Positions 42,211-50,989 of a stretch of DNA of 64,000 nucleotides are shown here, in pieces (position 1 is the stretch's first letter; each line of letters opens with the position of its first letter). Position numbers and translations under genes: made by a program. The DNA is taken from the NCBI RefSeq assembly GCF_013623775.1, contig NZ_JABFAM010000009.1:186001-250000 (forward strand), written 5' to 3'. This DNA comes from Rufibacter sp. XAAS-G3-1. Lineage in GTDB: Bacteria; Bacteroidota; Bacteroidia; Cytophagales; Hymenobacteraceae. Under the pieces are notes generated by a model. The model was not told the origin of the DNA and did no database searches. It was given only the letters and a program-made list of their open reading frames with translations.

Positions 42211-44250
42211 ATGATGCAATTTTCCAGAATTTTCTTCTTAGCAGCCTGCTTTCTTGTATCATCTGTTTGTGCCCAGGCTCAGGCTACGAATAGAACCGTC
42301 AAAAGTGGCGACTTCAGCGATGCATCTGTTTGGTCTTTAAGAGTGGTTCCTAATTACAACAACAATAGACACAACATTGAAATCAATCATGAGATCAGCT
42401 TCAATCAAGTTGAATTTTGGCTAGGTGGTCAGAATCAAGCTGAAGTGAGAGAGCTTGTAATCAATATAAGTGGATCATTGAAGGGGAATGGCAAATTGAT
42501 CATCCCCAACAACAAATCTAAATTGATTAATCATGGTAGCTTGATGTTGAGCAATAGCTTCACTTTTGGATACAACTATCAAGATTCAGCCTACTTTGTA
42601 AATACCGGGGAAGCTACCATCTCTGGAATGCAAGAACTGGCCAAAGGCTCTATCCAAAATAGCGGCACATTAACTATAAAGCCTACCACTGTTCTTAATA
42701 AGATAACTTTAAAAACTGCCACCAACTCTTCCACCATCTTTACAAGTACAGTAGATATAAATGTAGGTTCAACCATCATCAATAATGGTTCATTTACTAT
42801 AAGTTCTACTAGTGATGATGCTTTAAAAATAAACAATGGAAAATTCTGGAACTATGGAAATGTAGAGATTGCAGGAAGATTGAACCTTGCGAGTGGCACC
42901 CCGAACAACCCAGTTAAAAACCACGGTAACTTTAATGCTGGCAGGGTATATTTGAATAATAGCTCTTCTATTGAGAACTGGGGCAAGTTTTACTGTGACA
43001 ATGATTTCAATAACATTGGTGGTGGTGCAGTCATCAACCATCCTTGTGCGTACATAGAGCAGACCAGCTCCTCTAGAACGTTTAAGAACGAGAATTCCAA
43101 CACTAAATTAACTAACAACGGCTTCATCTTGGTGAAGGGAAATTTCCTTAACAATTCACACGCCCTGTTAAACGGAAGCGGCACATTGCACATCTATGGC
43201 GTTTCTACCAATTCAGATCAGGCTAGAATTGAAGGAAGACTTTGTATCTATGACTTCTCATTAAAGCAAGGAAGTATAATTTTAGACGTACCTAACAGTA
43301 ACCAAGCTACGGTAGCTACTACTGTAACAAGATGCGCCAGCGCCTCTGCCCCTGCTATTTGGCCAACTGTAACCTTATCAGTTACATCGGCATCACAAAA
43401 CAAGGTAGTTAAATCTAGTCCTCAATCAATCTGCAACTTTTCATCCTTTGAACTCTCAGTTGGGGCTCTGCAAACTAGCACTACTTATTCGGTACTAGAA
43501 TCAGATGAATTCATAGTGGAAGAAGTCGGCCCAGGCAAATTCTCTCTAATCGCTTTGGTAGAAGATGAAAGTAATTTGGGTTTGAAAATAATCACTGTTA
43601 CAGCTACCAACTCCTGTGGATCAACTTCGGCGCAGCTTAAGGTGAACGTGATCGAGTGTGGATTAGCCAATCCGCTTCCGGTAGAACTGACTTCTTTTGA
43701 GGGTGTTTTCGCTAAAACTGCCGTGAAACTCACCTGGCAAACCGCCTCAGAGAAAGACAACGACTTCTTTGCTGTAGAGAGAAGCGCAAACGGACAAGAG
43801 TTCGTGAAAATTGGTCAGGTGCAAGGCAACGGCAACAGCCAGATGTTGCAGAACTACACTTTCACAGATGCTCAGCCCTCGGCTGGTACGGTGTACTACC
43901 GCTTAAAGCAAGTAGATTACAACGGGGCATTTGAGTACTCAAAGGTGATTGCCGTACAAGTGAAAGCGCTTGTAGAGGTCAAAGGATTTACCGTGAATAC
44001 AGTGTATCCTAACCCGTTCTCTTCAGAAGATGTGCTTACCGCAGAGATAGAGTTGAAACAGGCTGGCGAACTCACCTTGTCTTTAGTAGACGTAACCGGG
44101 AAAACGCTCCAATCTACCTCTGTCCACGGCCAGGCTGGTTTGCAATCAGTTACTTTCGCTTTCACCAAAAATGTTCCGGCGGGTATCTACTTTCTGCGGG
44201 TATACCAGGCAGATCAGGTAGAAGTACATAAACTGGTAAAAAACAGATAG
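42211..44250 (+). CDS. Secreted beta-helix-like protein with type IX secretion sorting domain
   Basis: The 679-residue protein has a signal peptide (MMQFSRIFFLAACFLVSSVC...AQA). Residues about 30-330 are rich in Asn and Gly with regular hydrophobic spacing (IINNGSFTISS, FWNYGNVEIAG, VKNHGNFNAGR), as in parallel beta-helix or G8-like surface proteins. Residues about 495-590 (PVELTSFEGVFAKTAVKLTW ... YRLKQVDYNGAFEYSK) are the linker common in Bacteroidota secreted proteins. The end (VYPNPFSSEDVLTAEIELK ... GIYFLRVYQADQVEVHKLVK) is a type A T9SS sorting domain. It is therefore exported by T9SS; ligand or enzyme function is unknown. Confidence 0.88.
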   Translation: MMQFSRIFFLAACFLVSSVCAQAQATNRTVKSGDFSDASVWSLRVVPNYNNNRHNIEINHEISFNQVEFWLGGQNQAEVRELVINISGSLKGNGKLIIPNNKSKLINHGSLMLSNSFTFGYNYQDSAYFVNTGEATISGMQELAKGSIQNSGTLTIKPTTVLNKITLKTATNSSTIFTSTVDINVGSTIINNGSFTISSTSDDALKINNGKFWNYGNVEIAGRLNLASGTPNNPVKNHGNFNAGRVYLNNSSSIENWGKFYCDNDFNNIGGGAVINHPCAYIEQTSSSRTFKNENSNTKLTNNGFILVKGNFLNNSHALLNGSGTLHIYGVSTNSDQARIEGRLCIYDFSLKQGSIILDVPNSNQATVATTVTRCASASAPAIWPTVTLSVTSASQNKVVKSSPQSICNFSSFELSVGALQTSTTYSVLESDEFIVEEVGPGKFSLIALVEDESNLGLKIITVTATNSCGSTSAQLKVNVIECGLANPLPVELTSFEGVFAKTAVKLTWQTASEKDNDFFAVERSANGQEFVKIGQVQGNGNSQMLQNYTFTDAQPSAGTVYYRLKQVDYNGAFEYSKVIAVQVKALVEVKGFTVNTVYPNPFSSEDVLTAEIELKQAGELTLSLVDVTGKTLQSTSVHGQAGLQSVTFAFTKNVPAGIYFLRVYQADQVEVHKLVKNR

Positions 44251-44377
44251 TTTAAAAAACAGGCCTAGAAACCGGCCATTTGCAAATTCTCTCTTTTTTC
44301 AGGGGAAGGCAGGTAGATTTGGGGATAACACTTTCTGTTGGTTTCTTCGTACTCTAGGAAGTAATTAAGATGAAACC

Positions 44378-45883
44378 ATGGACAAGATAGTAACTGAACC
44401 AGATGTAGTGTTGATTGGGGCCGGTATCATGAGCGCCACCTTGGGCGTGATGCTGAAGCAACTGCAACCAGATCTGACCATAGAAATATACGAGCGCCTG
44501 GACGAGGTAGCCGCCGAGAGTTCTGATGCCTGGAACAACGCCGGCACCGGCCACTCCGCTTTCTGTGAATTAAACTATACCCCAGAGAAACCGAACGGCT
44601 CCATTGACATCTCCAAAGCAGATGTCATTGCCGAGTGGTTTGAGCAGTCACGCCAATTCTGGGCGCACCTGGTAGAACAAGGCATCCTTGATCCTAAAAT
44701 GTTTATCCGCAGTGTACCGCACATGAGCTTTGTGTGGGGAGAAAAGAACGTTGCTTTCCTGCGCAAGCGCTACCAGGCCATGATAAAGTCTCCCCTGTTC
44801 CAGGGCATGCAGTATTCAGAGGATTTTGACCAGCTGGCCCAATGGATGCCGCTCATCATGACCGGCCGCGACCGCCAGGAGAAAGTGGCCGCCACCCGCA
44901 TGGAAGTGGGTACCGATGTGAACTTCGGCTGTCTTACCCGCCAGCTGTTCAAGCACCTCAAAGAAATGGGCGGCGTACAGTTGTACCGTAACCACGAAGT
45001 ACGCTCTTTTAAACACAAGGAAGACGGTATCTGGCGCGTCCGCATCAAAGACCTGAAAACCGGACAGAAACGTCGGGCGCGGGCCAAATTCGTGTTCATT
45101 GGTGCCGGTGGCGGCTCCCTGCCTCTCTTATTAGCCTCCGGTATTCCCGAGGGAAAAGGCTTTGGTGGTTTCCCGGTAAGCGGCCAGTGGCTTAAATGCA
45201 CCAACCCCCAGATTATTGCCCAGCACCAGGCCAAAGTCTACGGGAAAGCGGCCGTTGGGTCACCGCCCATGTCTGTGCCGCACTTAGACACGCGCGTCAT
45301 CAACGGCGAAAAGGCTTTGCTCTTTGGGCCGTACGCCGGTTTTACGACTAAATTCCTGAAAAAAGGGTCATTCTTTGACTTGCCTTTCTCCATCAAGATC
45401 AACAACCTTCGGCCTATGCTGGCCGCAGGCTACACCAATATCCCACTCACCAAATACCTCATCAATCAGGTTCGGCAGTCGCCCGAAGACCGGTTGGCGG
45501 CCCTGCGGGAATATGTGCCCACCGCGAAAGCGGAGGATTGGGAACTGGAGGTTGCCGGTCAACGGGTGCAGGTCATCAAGAAAGACCCCAAGCGCGGCGG
45601 TGTGCTGGAATTCGGAACCGAAGTGGTCAGCGCCGCCGACGGCTCCCTGGCCGCCTTGTTGGGGGCTTCCCCCGGTGCCTCCACCGCCGTTTCCATCATG
45701 GTGAACCTCATCCACAAGTGCTTCCCGCAAAAAGCGGCTACCCCAGCGTGGCAGGAGAAAATCAAGGAGATGGTGCCTACGTTCGGCATTCCGCTGGCTC
45801 AAAATCCGCAGCTCTGTGAAGAAACCAGGGCGTATACCGGGCGTATGCTTCAGTTGCAGGAGCCTCACCCCGTACAGCGCTAA
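44378..45883 (+). CDS. mqo: Malate:quinone oxidoreductase
   Basis: The 501-residue FAD enzyme oxidises malate to oxaloacetate and passes electrons to quinone at the inner face of the cytoplasmic membrane. The N-terminal FAD motif is [20 protein letters not shown]; then [31 protein letters not shown], a signature block of Mqo, [42 protein letters not shown] and the C-terminal [20 protein letters not shown]. Length matches bacterial Mqo. It supplies oxaloacetate to citrate synthase encoded 28 kb away. It is monocistronic, closed by a terminator 10 bases after the stop. Confidence 0.95.
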   Translation: MDKIVTEPDVVLIGAGIMSATLGVMLKQLQPDLTIEIYERLDEVAAESSDAWNNAGTGHSAFCELNYTPEKPNGSIDISKADVIAEWFEQSRQFWAHLVEQGILDPKMFIRSVPHMSFVWGEKNVAFLRKRYQAMIKSPLFQGMQYSEDFDQLAQWMPLIMTGRDRQEKVAATRMEVGTDVNFGCLTRQLFKHLKEMGGVQLYRNHEVRSFKHKEDGIWRVRIKDLKTGQKRRARAKFVFIGAGGGSLPLLLASGIPEGKGFGGFPVSGQWLKCTNPQIIAQHQAKVYGKAAVGSPPMSVPHLDTRVINGEKALLFGPYAGFTTKFLKKGSFFDLPFSIKINNLRPMLAAGYTNIPLTKYLINQVRQSPEDRLAALREYVPTAKAEDWELEVAGQRVQVIKKDPKRGGVLEFGTEVVSAADGSLAALLGASPGASTAVSIMVNLIHKCFPQKAATPAWQEKIKEMVPTFGIPLAQNPQLCEETRAYTGRMLQLQEPHPVQR

Positions 45884-45892
45884 TGGAAATTG

Positions 45893-45922
45893 AAAAGCCT
45901 CAGAAGTTATTCTGAGGCTTTT
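45893..45922 (+). terminator. Rho-independent terminator after mqo
   Basis: The arms AAAAGCCTCAGAA and TTCTGAGGCTTTT flank GTTA, and the T-run continues to 45924. Confidence 0.9.
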
Positions 45923-45949
45923 TTATGGAGGATTTTTTTGGGCACGCAA

Positions 45950-46200
45950 ATTCGCTGTTGCTGGCGTGGTGGCAGGTGGATGCGAAGCCCTTATGCTGGG
46001 TTGTTTCATTGTTTCCCTCCGTGCGCTCAGGGAAGACTGGAAACGGGGAAAGTAGCCGGAGCTAGACGTCACAGGTTTCTAAAACCTGTGACGTCTCCTA
46101 CCAGGATCGCGGGCGCGAGTCTCTAACTTGTGTCTACCGTGCTGGGTAGTCAGAGACTGTACTTTGGCACTTATAAACCGGTTTTATGAAAACAAGCTAA
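45950..46200. repeat. Mosaic repeat, plus orientation
   Basis: Modules A-B (TGTTTCATTGTTTCCCTCCG, then GGGAAGACTGGAAACGGGG) are followed by C, a perfect 33-bp palindrome AGACGTCACAGGTTT.. at 46064-46096, then D fragments (GCGCGAGTCTCTAACTT, GGGTAGTCAGAGACTG). This is the order of the left copy at 32740. No gene is supported between 45884 and 46218. Confidence 0.65.
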
Positions 46201-46218
46201 AAACAACTAACCTGTGTC

Positions 46219-46890
46219 TTACATTTCTTCCCTGTTCTTCAGGGCGTGCAGTTCCAGGGTGTCTAGGTTTAGGGCGGTTAAATAGCCTAACTGCCGGGTG
46301 AAAACACAGCCGCCGTCAATGTTGATGACGTCAGAAACCGGTTCTTTCAGGGAAGAAGCAATGTCATCAAGATAAATGGGCGTATGCCCGTGTATTATTT
46401 TCCTGGCCCCTAAAACTTTTTTGTCTACCTCAAAATGTCTAATCCAGAGCATAGCCTCCCGGTCATCAAAGGGGTAGTCATGGGAAAAGTCGAAACCGGC
46501 GTGCACCAGAAGGTAGTCCGCTAACTCTACGTAAAGCTCTAGCTCTTCCAGAAACTTCCAGTACTTGGGAGGAATATCAAAAAGAGTTTCGGCCTTGAAG
46601 CTTTTCAACGCCGCCACTCCGCCATTATAAAGCCAGTTGTCTGCGTACGCCGAGTTATCTCTGGCCTCCAGCAGCATGTCTTCGTGGTTCCCGCAAAGGG
46701 TAATCACCTGAAAATCTTTTTCGCGCAATTCCAGGATAAAGTCAATGACTCCTTTTGAATCGGGCCCCCGGTCAATGTAATCGCCCAGCAGGTACAGCTG
46801 GTCGTAGGTTTTGAGTTTTAGCTCTTCCTCTACCAGATACCTAAAGGTTTTACAGCATCCGTGTATATCTGAAATGGCAAATCGGCGCAT
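46219..46890 (-). CDS. Metallophosphoesterase (PPP-type serine/threonine or dinucleoside phosphatase)
   Basis: The 223-residue soluble protein carries all PPP-family metal motifs: FAISDIHGCCKTF (GDxHG variant, residues 4-16), LLGDYIDRGPDSKGV (GDxxDRG), TLCGNHEDMLLEA (GNHE), LLVHAGFDF and IIHGHTPIY. It would bind two metals and cleave phosphoester bonds. Small bacterial PPPs of this kind dephosphorylate proteins or diadenosine polyphosphates; which is not clear. It is convergent with mqo and divergent from the AddB-like gene. MRRFAISDIHGC leaves no room for an earlier start. Confidence 0.9.
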   Translation of the reverse strand: MRRFAISDIHGCCKTFRYLVEEELKLKTYDQLYLLGDYIDRGPDSKGVIDFILELREKDFQVITLCGNHEDMLLEARDNSAYADNWLYNGGVAALKSFKAETLFDIPPKYWKFLEELELYVELADYLLVHAGFDFSHDYPFDDREAMLWIRHFEVDKKVLGARKIIHGHTPIYLDDIASSLKEPVSDVINIDGGCVFTRQLGYLTALNLDTLELHALKNREEM

Positions 46891-47028
46891 ACTCTTTCTG
46901 GATTTATTTCTATCTTATCTACGGCATATTTCTATTCTGATCTAAAGAGGAAATACGCATTTCATGGCCTGTCTAAGCCATCAGCCTGTTTCTGGCCTCT
47001 TTTCCAAAAAACGGCCCTAAAACGTTGT

Positions 47029-47036
47029 ATCTTGCT
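47029..47036 (+). promoter_or_regulatory. Possible -7 box for the AddB-like gene
   Basis: TATCTTGC lies 35 bases before the ATG at 47071, after a GTTTT-type palindrome remnant. Its position argues against the alternative TTG start at 47032, which would lie within the box. Confidence 0.35.
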
Positions 47037-47070
47037 ACTTGATACAAGCTACTTGATACCGCTCCCCGCT

Positions 47071-49986
47071 ATGCAATCTTTCCTGCGGCAAACCGCCGAG
47101 CATATTTACCAGACCTACACCGATCAGCTGAGCGATCTGTGCATTGTGCTTCCCACCCGCCGCGCCACCTTGTATTTCAAGAATGCCCTGGCCCAAGCTG
47201 CCCCCACTGGTATCTGGTCGCCGCAGATTTACTCTATGGAGGAATTTGTCTGCAACATGGCCAATGTAGAAGTGTTGGAGCCGCTGCACCTGCAACTGGA
47301 TCTGTACGACCTCATGCTGCAATTTGACCCTAAGCTGGACTTTGATCAGTTTGTGGGCTGGTCGGCCACGTTGCTGGAGGATTTCTCGCGCATGGACATG
47401 GAGATGGTAGACGCCAAGGCGGTGTTTGAGTACGTGAGCGAGGCCAAGGCGCTGGAACGTTGGGACCCCGGCAAACCGGGCAGCAGTGCGCCTACCGCCA
47501 ACGTGAAACAGTATTTTCAACTCTGGAGCAACCTGGAGCGCACGTACCACGCCTTGCACGAGAAGCTGAAAAAGGAGAAGCAGGCCTACACCGGCCTGGC
47601 CTTCCGGATGGTCGCCAACCGCATCAAAGACATCGCGCAGAGCGACAAAGGCTGTTTCCGGTACGTTTTTGTGGGCTTGAATGCCCTTTCCAAAGCCGAG
47701 CAGAAGATTATCCAGACGTTGCTGGAAGCTGGCAAAGCCGATATCTTCTTTGATTCTGATGACTATTACATGGCGCAGGAATCAGACAAACGGGCCGGGC
47801 ACTTCCTGAAACGCTACAAAGCCAAGTGGCCGCTACCCGAGTGGAACTGGCAACAGAACCTGCTGCTCTCAGATACCAAGGAAATCAACGCCATTGGCGT
47901 GGCCAACGCCAGCATGCAGGGCAAGATTGCCGGACAGCTTCTCCGCGAGATTCGGCAAAAAGACCCCAAAGCCGAGATTGCCATTGTGTTGCCCGATGAA
48001 ACCCTGCTTTTGCCCGTGCTGCACTCCATTTCAGACGAGGTATCGGATTACAACGTGACCATGGGGCTCTCCTTCAAAGGCACGCCCCTGTTCAACCTGG
48101 TAGATTTGCTCTTTGACGTGCATTTGACCGGCGTGGTGCAACCCACCGACACTGGCTACAAAGTGAACCGTTACCATCACCTGGCCGTGACCAAACTGTT
48201 GCAGCACCCGTTCCTGCGGCGGTATGAGCAATACCTGAACAGCATTGCGGAGCGGGAAACCGATTTAGATTTGTTCCAGCACGTGCTGGACGAAATGGTA
48301 CAGCGCAACAGCGTCTTGCTCACTGCCGAGGAAATCATCAGACTAGGCCGTGAGCACCCCATGTTCATCACCCTTTTCCGCACCTGGAACGACTGTACTG
48401 ATCTGATTGACACGCTGTACCAATTGGTAGACGCGCTGGGCCGCATTTATCAGGTGGAAACTGAAAACCCCATTGAAACCGAATACCTTTTTCTGCTCTA
48501 CACCATTGTCAGGCGACTGGATACGCTCTTTGACTGCCGCGAACACAAGATTTCGGTACGCAGCTTCAAGAAGTTTCTGTATGAACAGATAGGCAACACC
48601 AAGCTTCCGTTCAGCGGAGAACCTATCTCGCCTACCCAGGTCATGGGATTGCTGGAAACCCGCGCCCTAGATTTTGAAAGCCTCATCATTCTGAGCGTAA
48701 ACGAAAACGTGCTGCCTCAGCCCAAGAAGCAGAACTCGCTTTTTCCGTATGACGTGCTGCGCACCTTCGGCTTGCCAACCTACGCTGAACAAGAGAGCAT
48801 TACCTCGTATTACTTCTACCGTTTATTGCAGCGGGTCAAACGCGTGAACCTGCTGTATGTGTTGCCCTCTGATACCTACGGATCGGGTGAGAAAAGCCGC
48901 TTTATTCTACAGCTGCAACATGATTTGGCTCCCAAAAACCCTAATATCACCTTCCGGGAGCTAACGGCCGTGGTGGAGCAATTAGATACAAAGGAGTATG
49001 AGCCGGACATCATCATCCAGAAAGACGAAGTGGTTTTAGGCAAACTGAAGGAACAACTTCGGCGCGGCTTGTACCCTTCGCACCTGAACCAATTCGTGAA
49101 CTGTTCGCTGCAGTATTATTTCAGCCGAATAGCCAAGCTGGAGGAGGTAGAAGAGATAGACGAACTGGTGGGCGCTGATACCTTCGGGACGATTGTGCAC
49201 CAAGTGCTGGAAGATTATTTCAGGCCCTTTGCGGAAGAAGGCAGGCCCATTTTGCAACCTGATGTGGACGTGATGCTGGCTAATTTAGCCAAGAAAGTGC
49301 AACTGGAATTCAAGCGCGGTACCCTGGGCAATCTGCCCGAACAGGGTATGAATCTGATTCTTTACAAAGTGGCCGTACAGTTGCTCACCCGCTACCTGGA
49401 AGGCCTGCGCGACTCAGAGGAACTGCCGCTGTACATCCTGCATCTGGAAGAAACGCTCCTGACCGAACTGGAGGTGAAACTGCCTTCCGGCGAAAAGGTG
49501 CCCGTGCGCATTGCCGGTAAAGCCGACCGTATTGACCTGAGTGGCCACACCCTGCGCGTGATTGACTACAAAACCGGAAAAGTGGAAGCCCGAAACCTGA
49601 AAGTAAACCCCGAAGACCTGGAAACCACGCTCCTGCATGACCGCCATCTGGACAAAGTGCGTCAACTTTGGCTGTACCGCTACATTCTGGCTAAAGAAAT
49701 CCAGAAAGGAAGTCTGCTGGAAAGCAAAGTCCTGAATCTTCCCAAAGCCAACTATGATTTTGAGGCAGGCATCATCTCGTTTAGAAACCTGGGGGCTGGG
49801 GTGCTCACCTCAGAATTACCCTTTGTAGATGCCTTGGGAGAACCCGCCAATTTCATGGAAACCTCAGAACGGCTGCTGAAAGATTTGGTCATTAGAATGC
49901 TGAACCCAGAAGAACCCATCCGGAAAACCAATGACCTGGAAACCTGCCAGTATTGCGCCTACAAGAGTATTTGCGCGCGAGGGTAG
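47071..49986 (+). CDS. AddB-like PD-(D/E)XK nuclease with Fe-S cysteine staple
   Basis: With the ATG at 47071 (MQSFLRQTAEHIYQTYTDQL) it is 971 residues. A TTG 13 codons upstream is less likely, because it overlaps a promoter-like box. Residues about 1-600 are an inactivated helicase-like domain as in AddB (CIVLPTRRATLYFKNAL near 30). The C-terminal nuclease domain has FGTIVHQVLEDYF (His), GKADRIDLSGHTLRVIDYKT (Asp, Asp-x-Lys). Four Cys suited to an iron-sulfur cluster are one at FVNCSLQYYFSRI and three in ETCQYCAYKSICARG at the end, as in AddB. It should work with the AddA-like protein 7.3 kb upstream in break repair. Confidence 0.88.
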   Translation: MQSFLRQTAEHIYQTYTDQLSDLCIVLPTRRATLYFKNALAQAAPTGIWSPQIYSMEEFVCNMANVEVLEPLHLQLDLYDLMLQFDPKLDFDQFVGWSATLLEDFSRMDMEMVDAKAVFEYVSEAKALERWDPGKPGSSAPTANVKQYFQLWSNLERTYHALHEKLKKEKQAYTGLAFRMVANRIKDIAQSDKGCFRYVFVGLNALSKAEQKIIQTLLEAGKADIFFDSDDYYMAQESDKRAGHFLKRYKAKWPLPEWNWQQNLLLSDTKEINAIGVANASMQGKIAGQLLREIRQKDPKAEIAIVLPDETLLLPVLHSISDEVSDYNVTMGLSFKGTPLFNLVDLLFDVHLTGVVQPTDTGYKVNRYHHLAVTKLLQHPFLRRYEQYLNSIAERETDLDLFQHVLDEMVQRNSVLLTAEEIIRLGREHPMFITLFRTWNDCTDLIDTLYQLVDALGRIYQVETENPIETEYLFLLYTIVRRLDTLFDCREHKISVRSFKKFLYEQIGNTKLPFSGEPISPTQVMGLLETRALDFESLIILSVNENVLPQPKKQNSLFPYDVLRTFGLPTYAEQESITSYYFYRLLQRVKRVNLLYVLPSDTYGSGEKSRFILQLQHDLAPKNPNITFRELTAVVEQLDTKEYEPDIIIQKDEVVLGKLKEQLRRGLYPSHLNQFVNCSLQYYFSRIAKLEEVEEIDELVGADTFGTIVHQVLEDYFRPFAEEGRPILQPDVDVMLANLAKKVQLEFKRGTLGNLPEQGMNLILYKVAVQLLTRYLEGLRDSEELPLYILHLEETLLTELEVKLPSGEKVPVRIAGKADRIDLSGHTLRVIDYKTGKVEARNLKVNPEDLETTLLHDRHLDKVRQLWLYRYILAKEIQKGSLLESKVLNLPKANYDFEAGIISFRNLGAGVLTSELPFVDALGEPANFMETSERLLKDLVIRMLNPEEPIRKTNDLETCQYCAYKSICARG

Positions 49987-50103
49987 TTATGGTAAATACG
50001 ATATAAAATAGCACTACCTTTTCTATGAGTACTGCTTTAGTAGAAGGGGCACCGGATGGTAGGCAATCCCTAATTTAGGAACGTTTCCATAAAAAAGGGT
50101 TTA

Positions 50104-50157
50104 AACAGAAAGGCTCTTTTCCACCATTTCGGGTAAAAAAAAGAGCCTTTCTGTTTT
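50104..50157. terminator. Terminator between the AddB-like and DUF4920 genes
   Basis: The 18-bp arms AAACAGAAAGGCTCTTTT and AAAAGAGCCTTTCTGTTT flank an 18-base loop. It serves convergent ends of 49986 (+) and 50180 (-). Confidence 0.85.
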
Positions 50158-50179
50158 AGGAAGGATAAAGAATCAGAAG

Positions 50180-50653
50180 CTATTTCAGAACCAATACCCC
50201 ATCTGCTACAATCTCAATATCTTTCTTGGGCTGGGAGATAGAAGCAATTTCTTCTTTGCTCTTACCGGCATCCTGCGCGAAGTGCTGCAAACGCTCTACT
50301 GACGTTTCCTTTACTTGGGCAGTTCCCTGCACTACCACGGTTTTACCCACAATGTCCTGCGGCATGAAGAAGGCGTAGTCTGTGAACTTGACCATGATAG
50401 GGTCGCCATTCTCGCGGGCCAGTTTCATGAAGCAGCCTTTCTTTTTGCAGACTTCTACCACAGTGCCTTCAATCTTGCCGGTAAATTCGCTTTTCTCGGC
50501 TAGCTTTTGGGTAAGTTCGGGTAGCTGTACGGCATTAGTGGCTTTAACTTTTTTACCGTAGGTGGTGCCTGGTTTGGCAGCAGGAATGTTGCCTTGGAAG
50601 AAGTTGGCTAAAGAAGAAAGAAACAGAAAAGAAAGGGCTACAAGTAAATTCAT
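50180..50653 (-). CDS. DUF4920 secreted protein
   Basis: The start at 50651-50653 gives MNLLVALSFLFLSSLANFFQ (157 aa), a proper signal peptide; the longer frame from 50680 adds MFSHFKLNQ. The mature part shows the DUF4920 pattern: YGKKVKATNAVQLPELTQKL, KIEGTVVEVCKKKGCFMKL and PIMVKFTDYAFFMPQDIVGK, an OB-fold-like small domain with two Cys (VCKKKGC). It is probably periplasmic; family function is unknown. A separate palindrome region follows downstream on its 3' side with the shared terminator. Confidence 0.88.
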   Translation of the reverse strand: MNLLVALSFLFLSSLANFFQGNIPAAKPGTTYGKKVKATNAVQLPELTQKLAEKSEFTGKIEGTVVEVCKKKGCFMKLARENGDPIMVKFTDYAFFMPQDIVGKTVVVQGTAQVKETSVERLQHFAQDAGKSKEEIASISQPKKDIEIVADGVLVLK

Positions 50654-50876
50654 CTGGTTTAATTTAAAGTGACTAAACAAGCAGGTTCAACAGCTGTTCC
50701 TAAGAAAATGATATCTCCCAACAACAACCGCTATCTTCTTAGGGTAAGCCAATGCAATGGCACCTTTACCCTACCCCTGAAAGGTAAATAGTTTAGGGGC
50801 TATTTCCTAATTAGCAGCCCTAAACAGGGATCTATTAAAGTGCGTTGACTTTCTCCAACAGAATCAAACAAGTGCT

Positions 50877-50912
50877 GTTTTAGGGCTATTTTGCTCAAAA
50901 CAGCCCTAAAAC
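50877..50912. repeat. GTTTT-type intergenic palindrome
   Basis: GTTTTAGGGCTATTTT and AAAACAGCCCTAAAAC flank GCTC with one mismatch. It touches the next hairpin at 50914. Confidence 0.75.
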
Positions 50913-50913
50913 G

Positions 50914-50971
50914 AACCCCGCAGCTAAAAGCTAATAAGTACGCAGACTTAATAGTTTTTAGCTGCGGGGTT
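50914..50971 (-). terminator. Hairpin after the CYP152 gene
   Basis: AACCCCGCAGCTAAAA (50914-50929) pairs with TTTTAGCTGCGGGGTT (50956-50971); the middle also has GCTAATAAG / CTTAATAG complementarity. It lies 18 bases past the minus-strand stop at 50990. Confidence 0.8.
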
Positions 50972-50989
50972 TATTGCTTTATCAGATAC

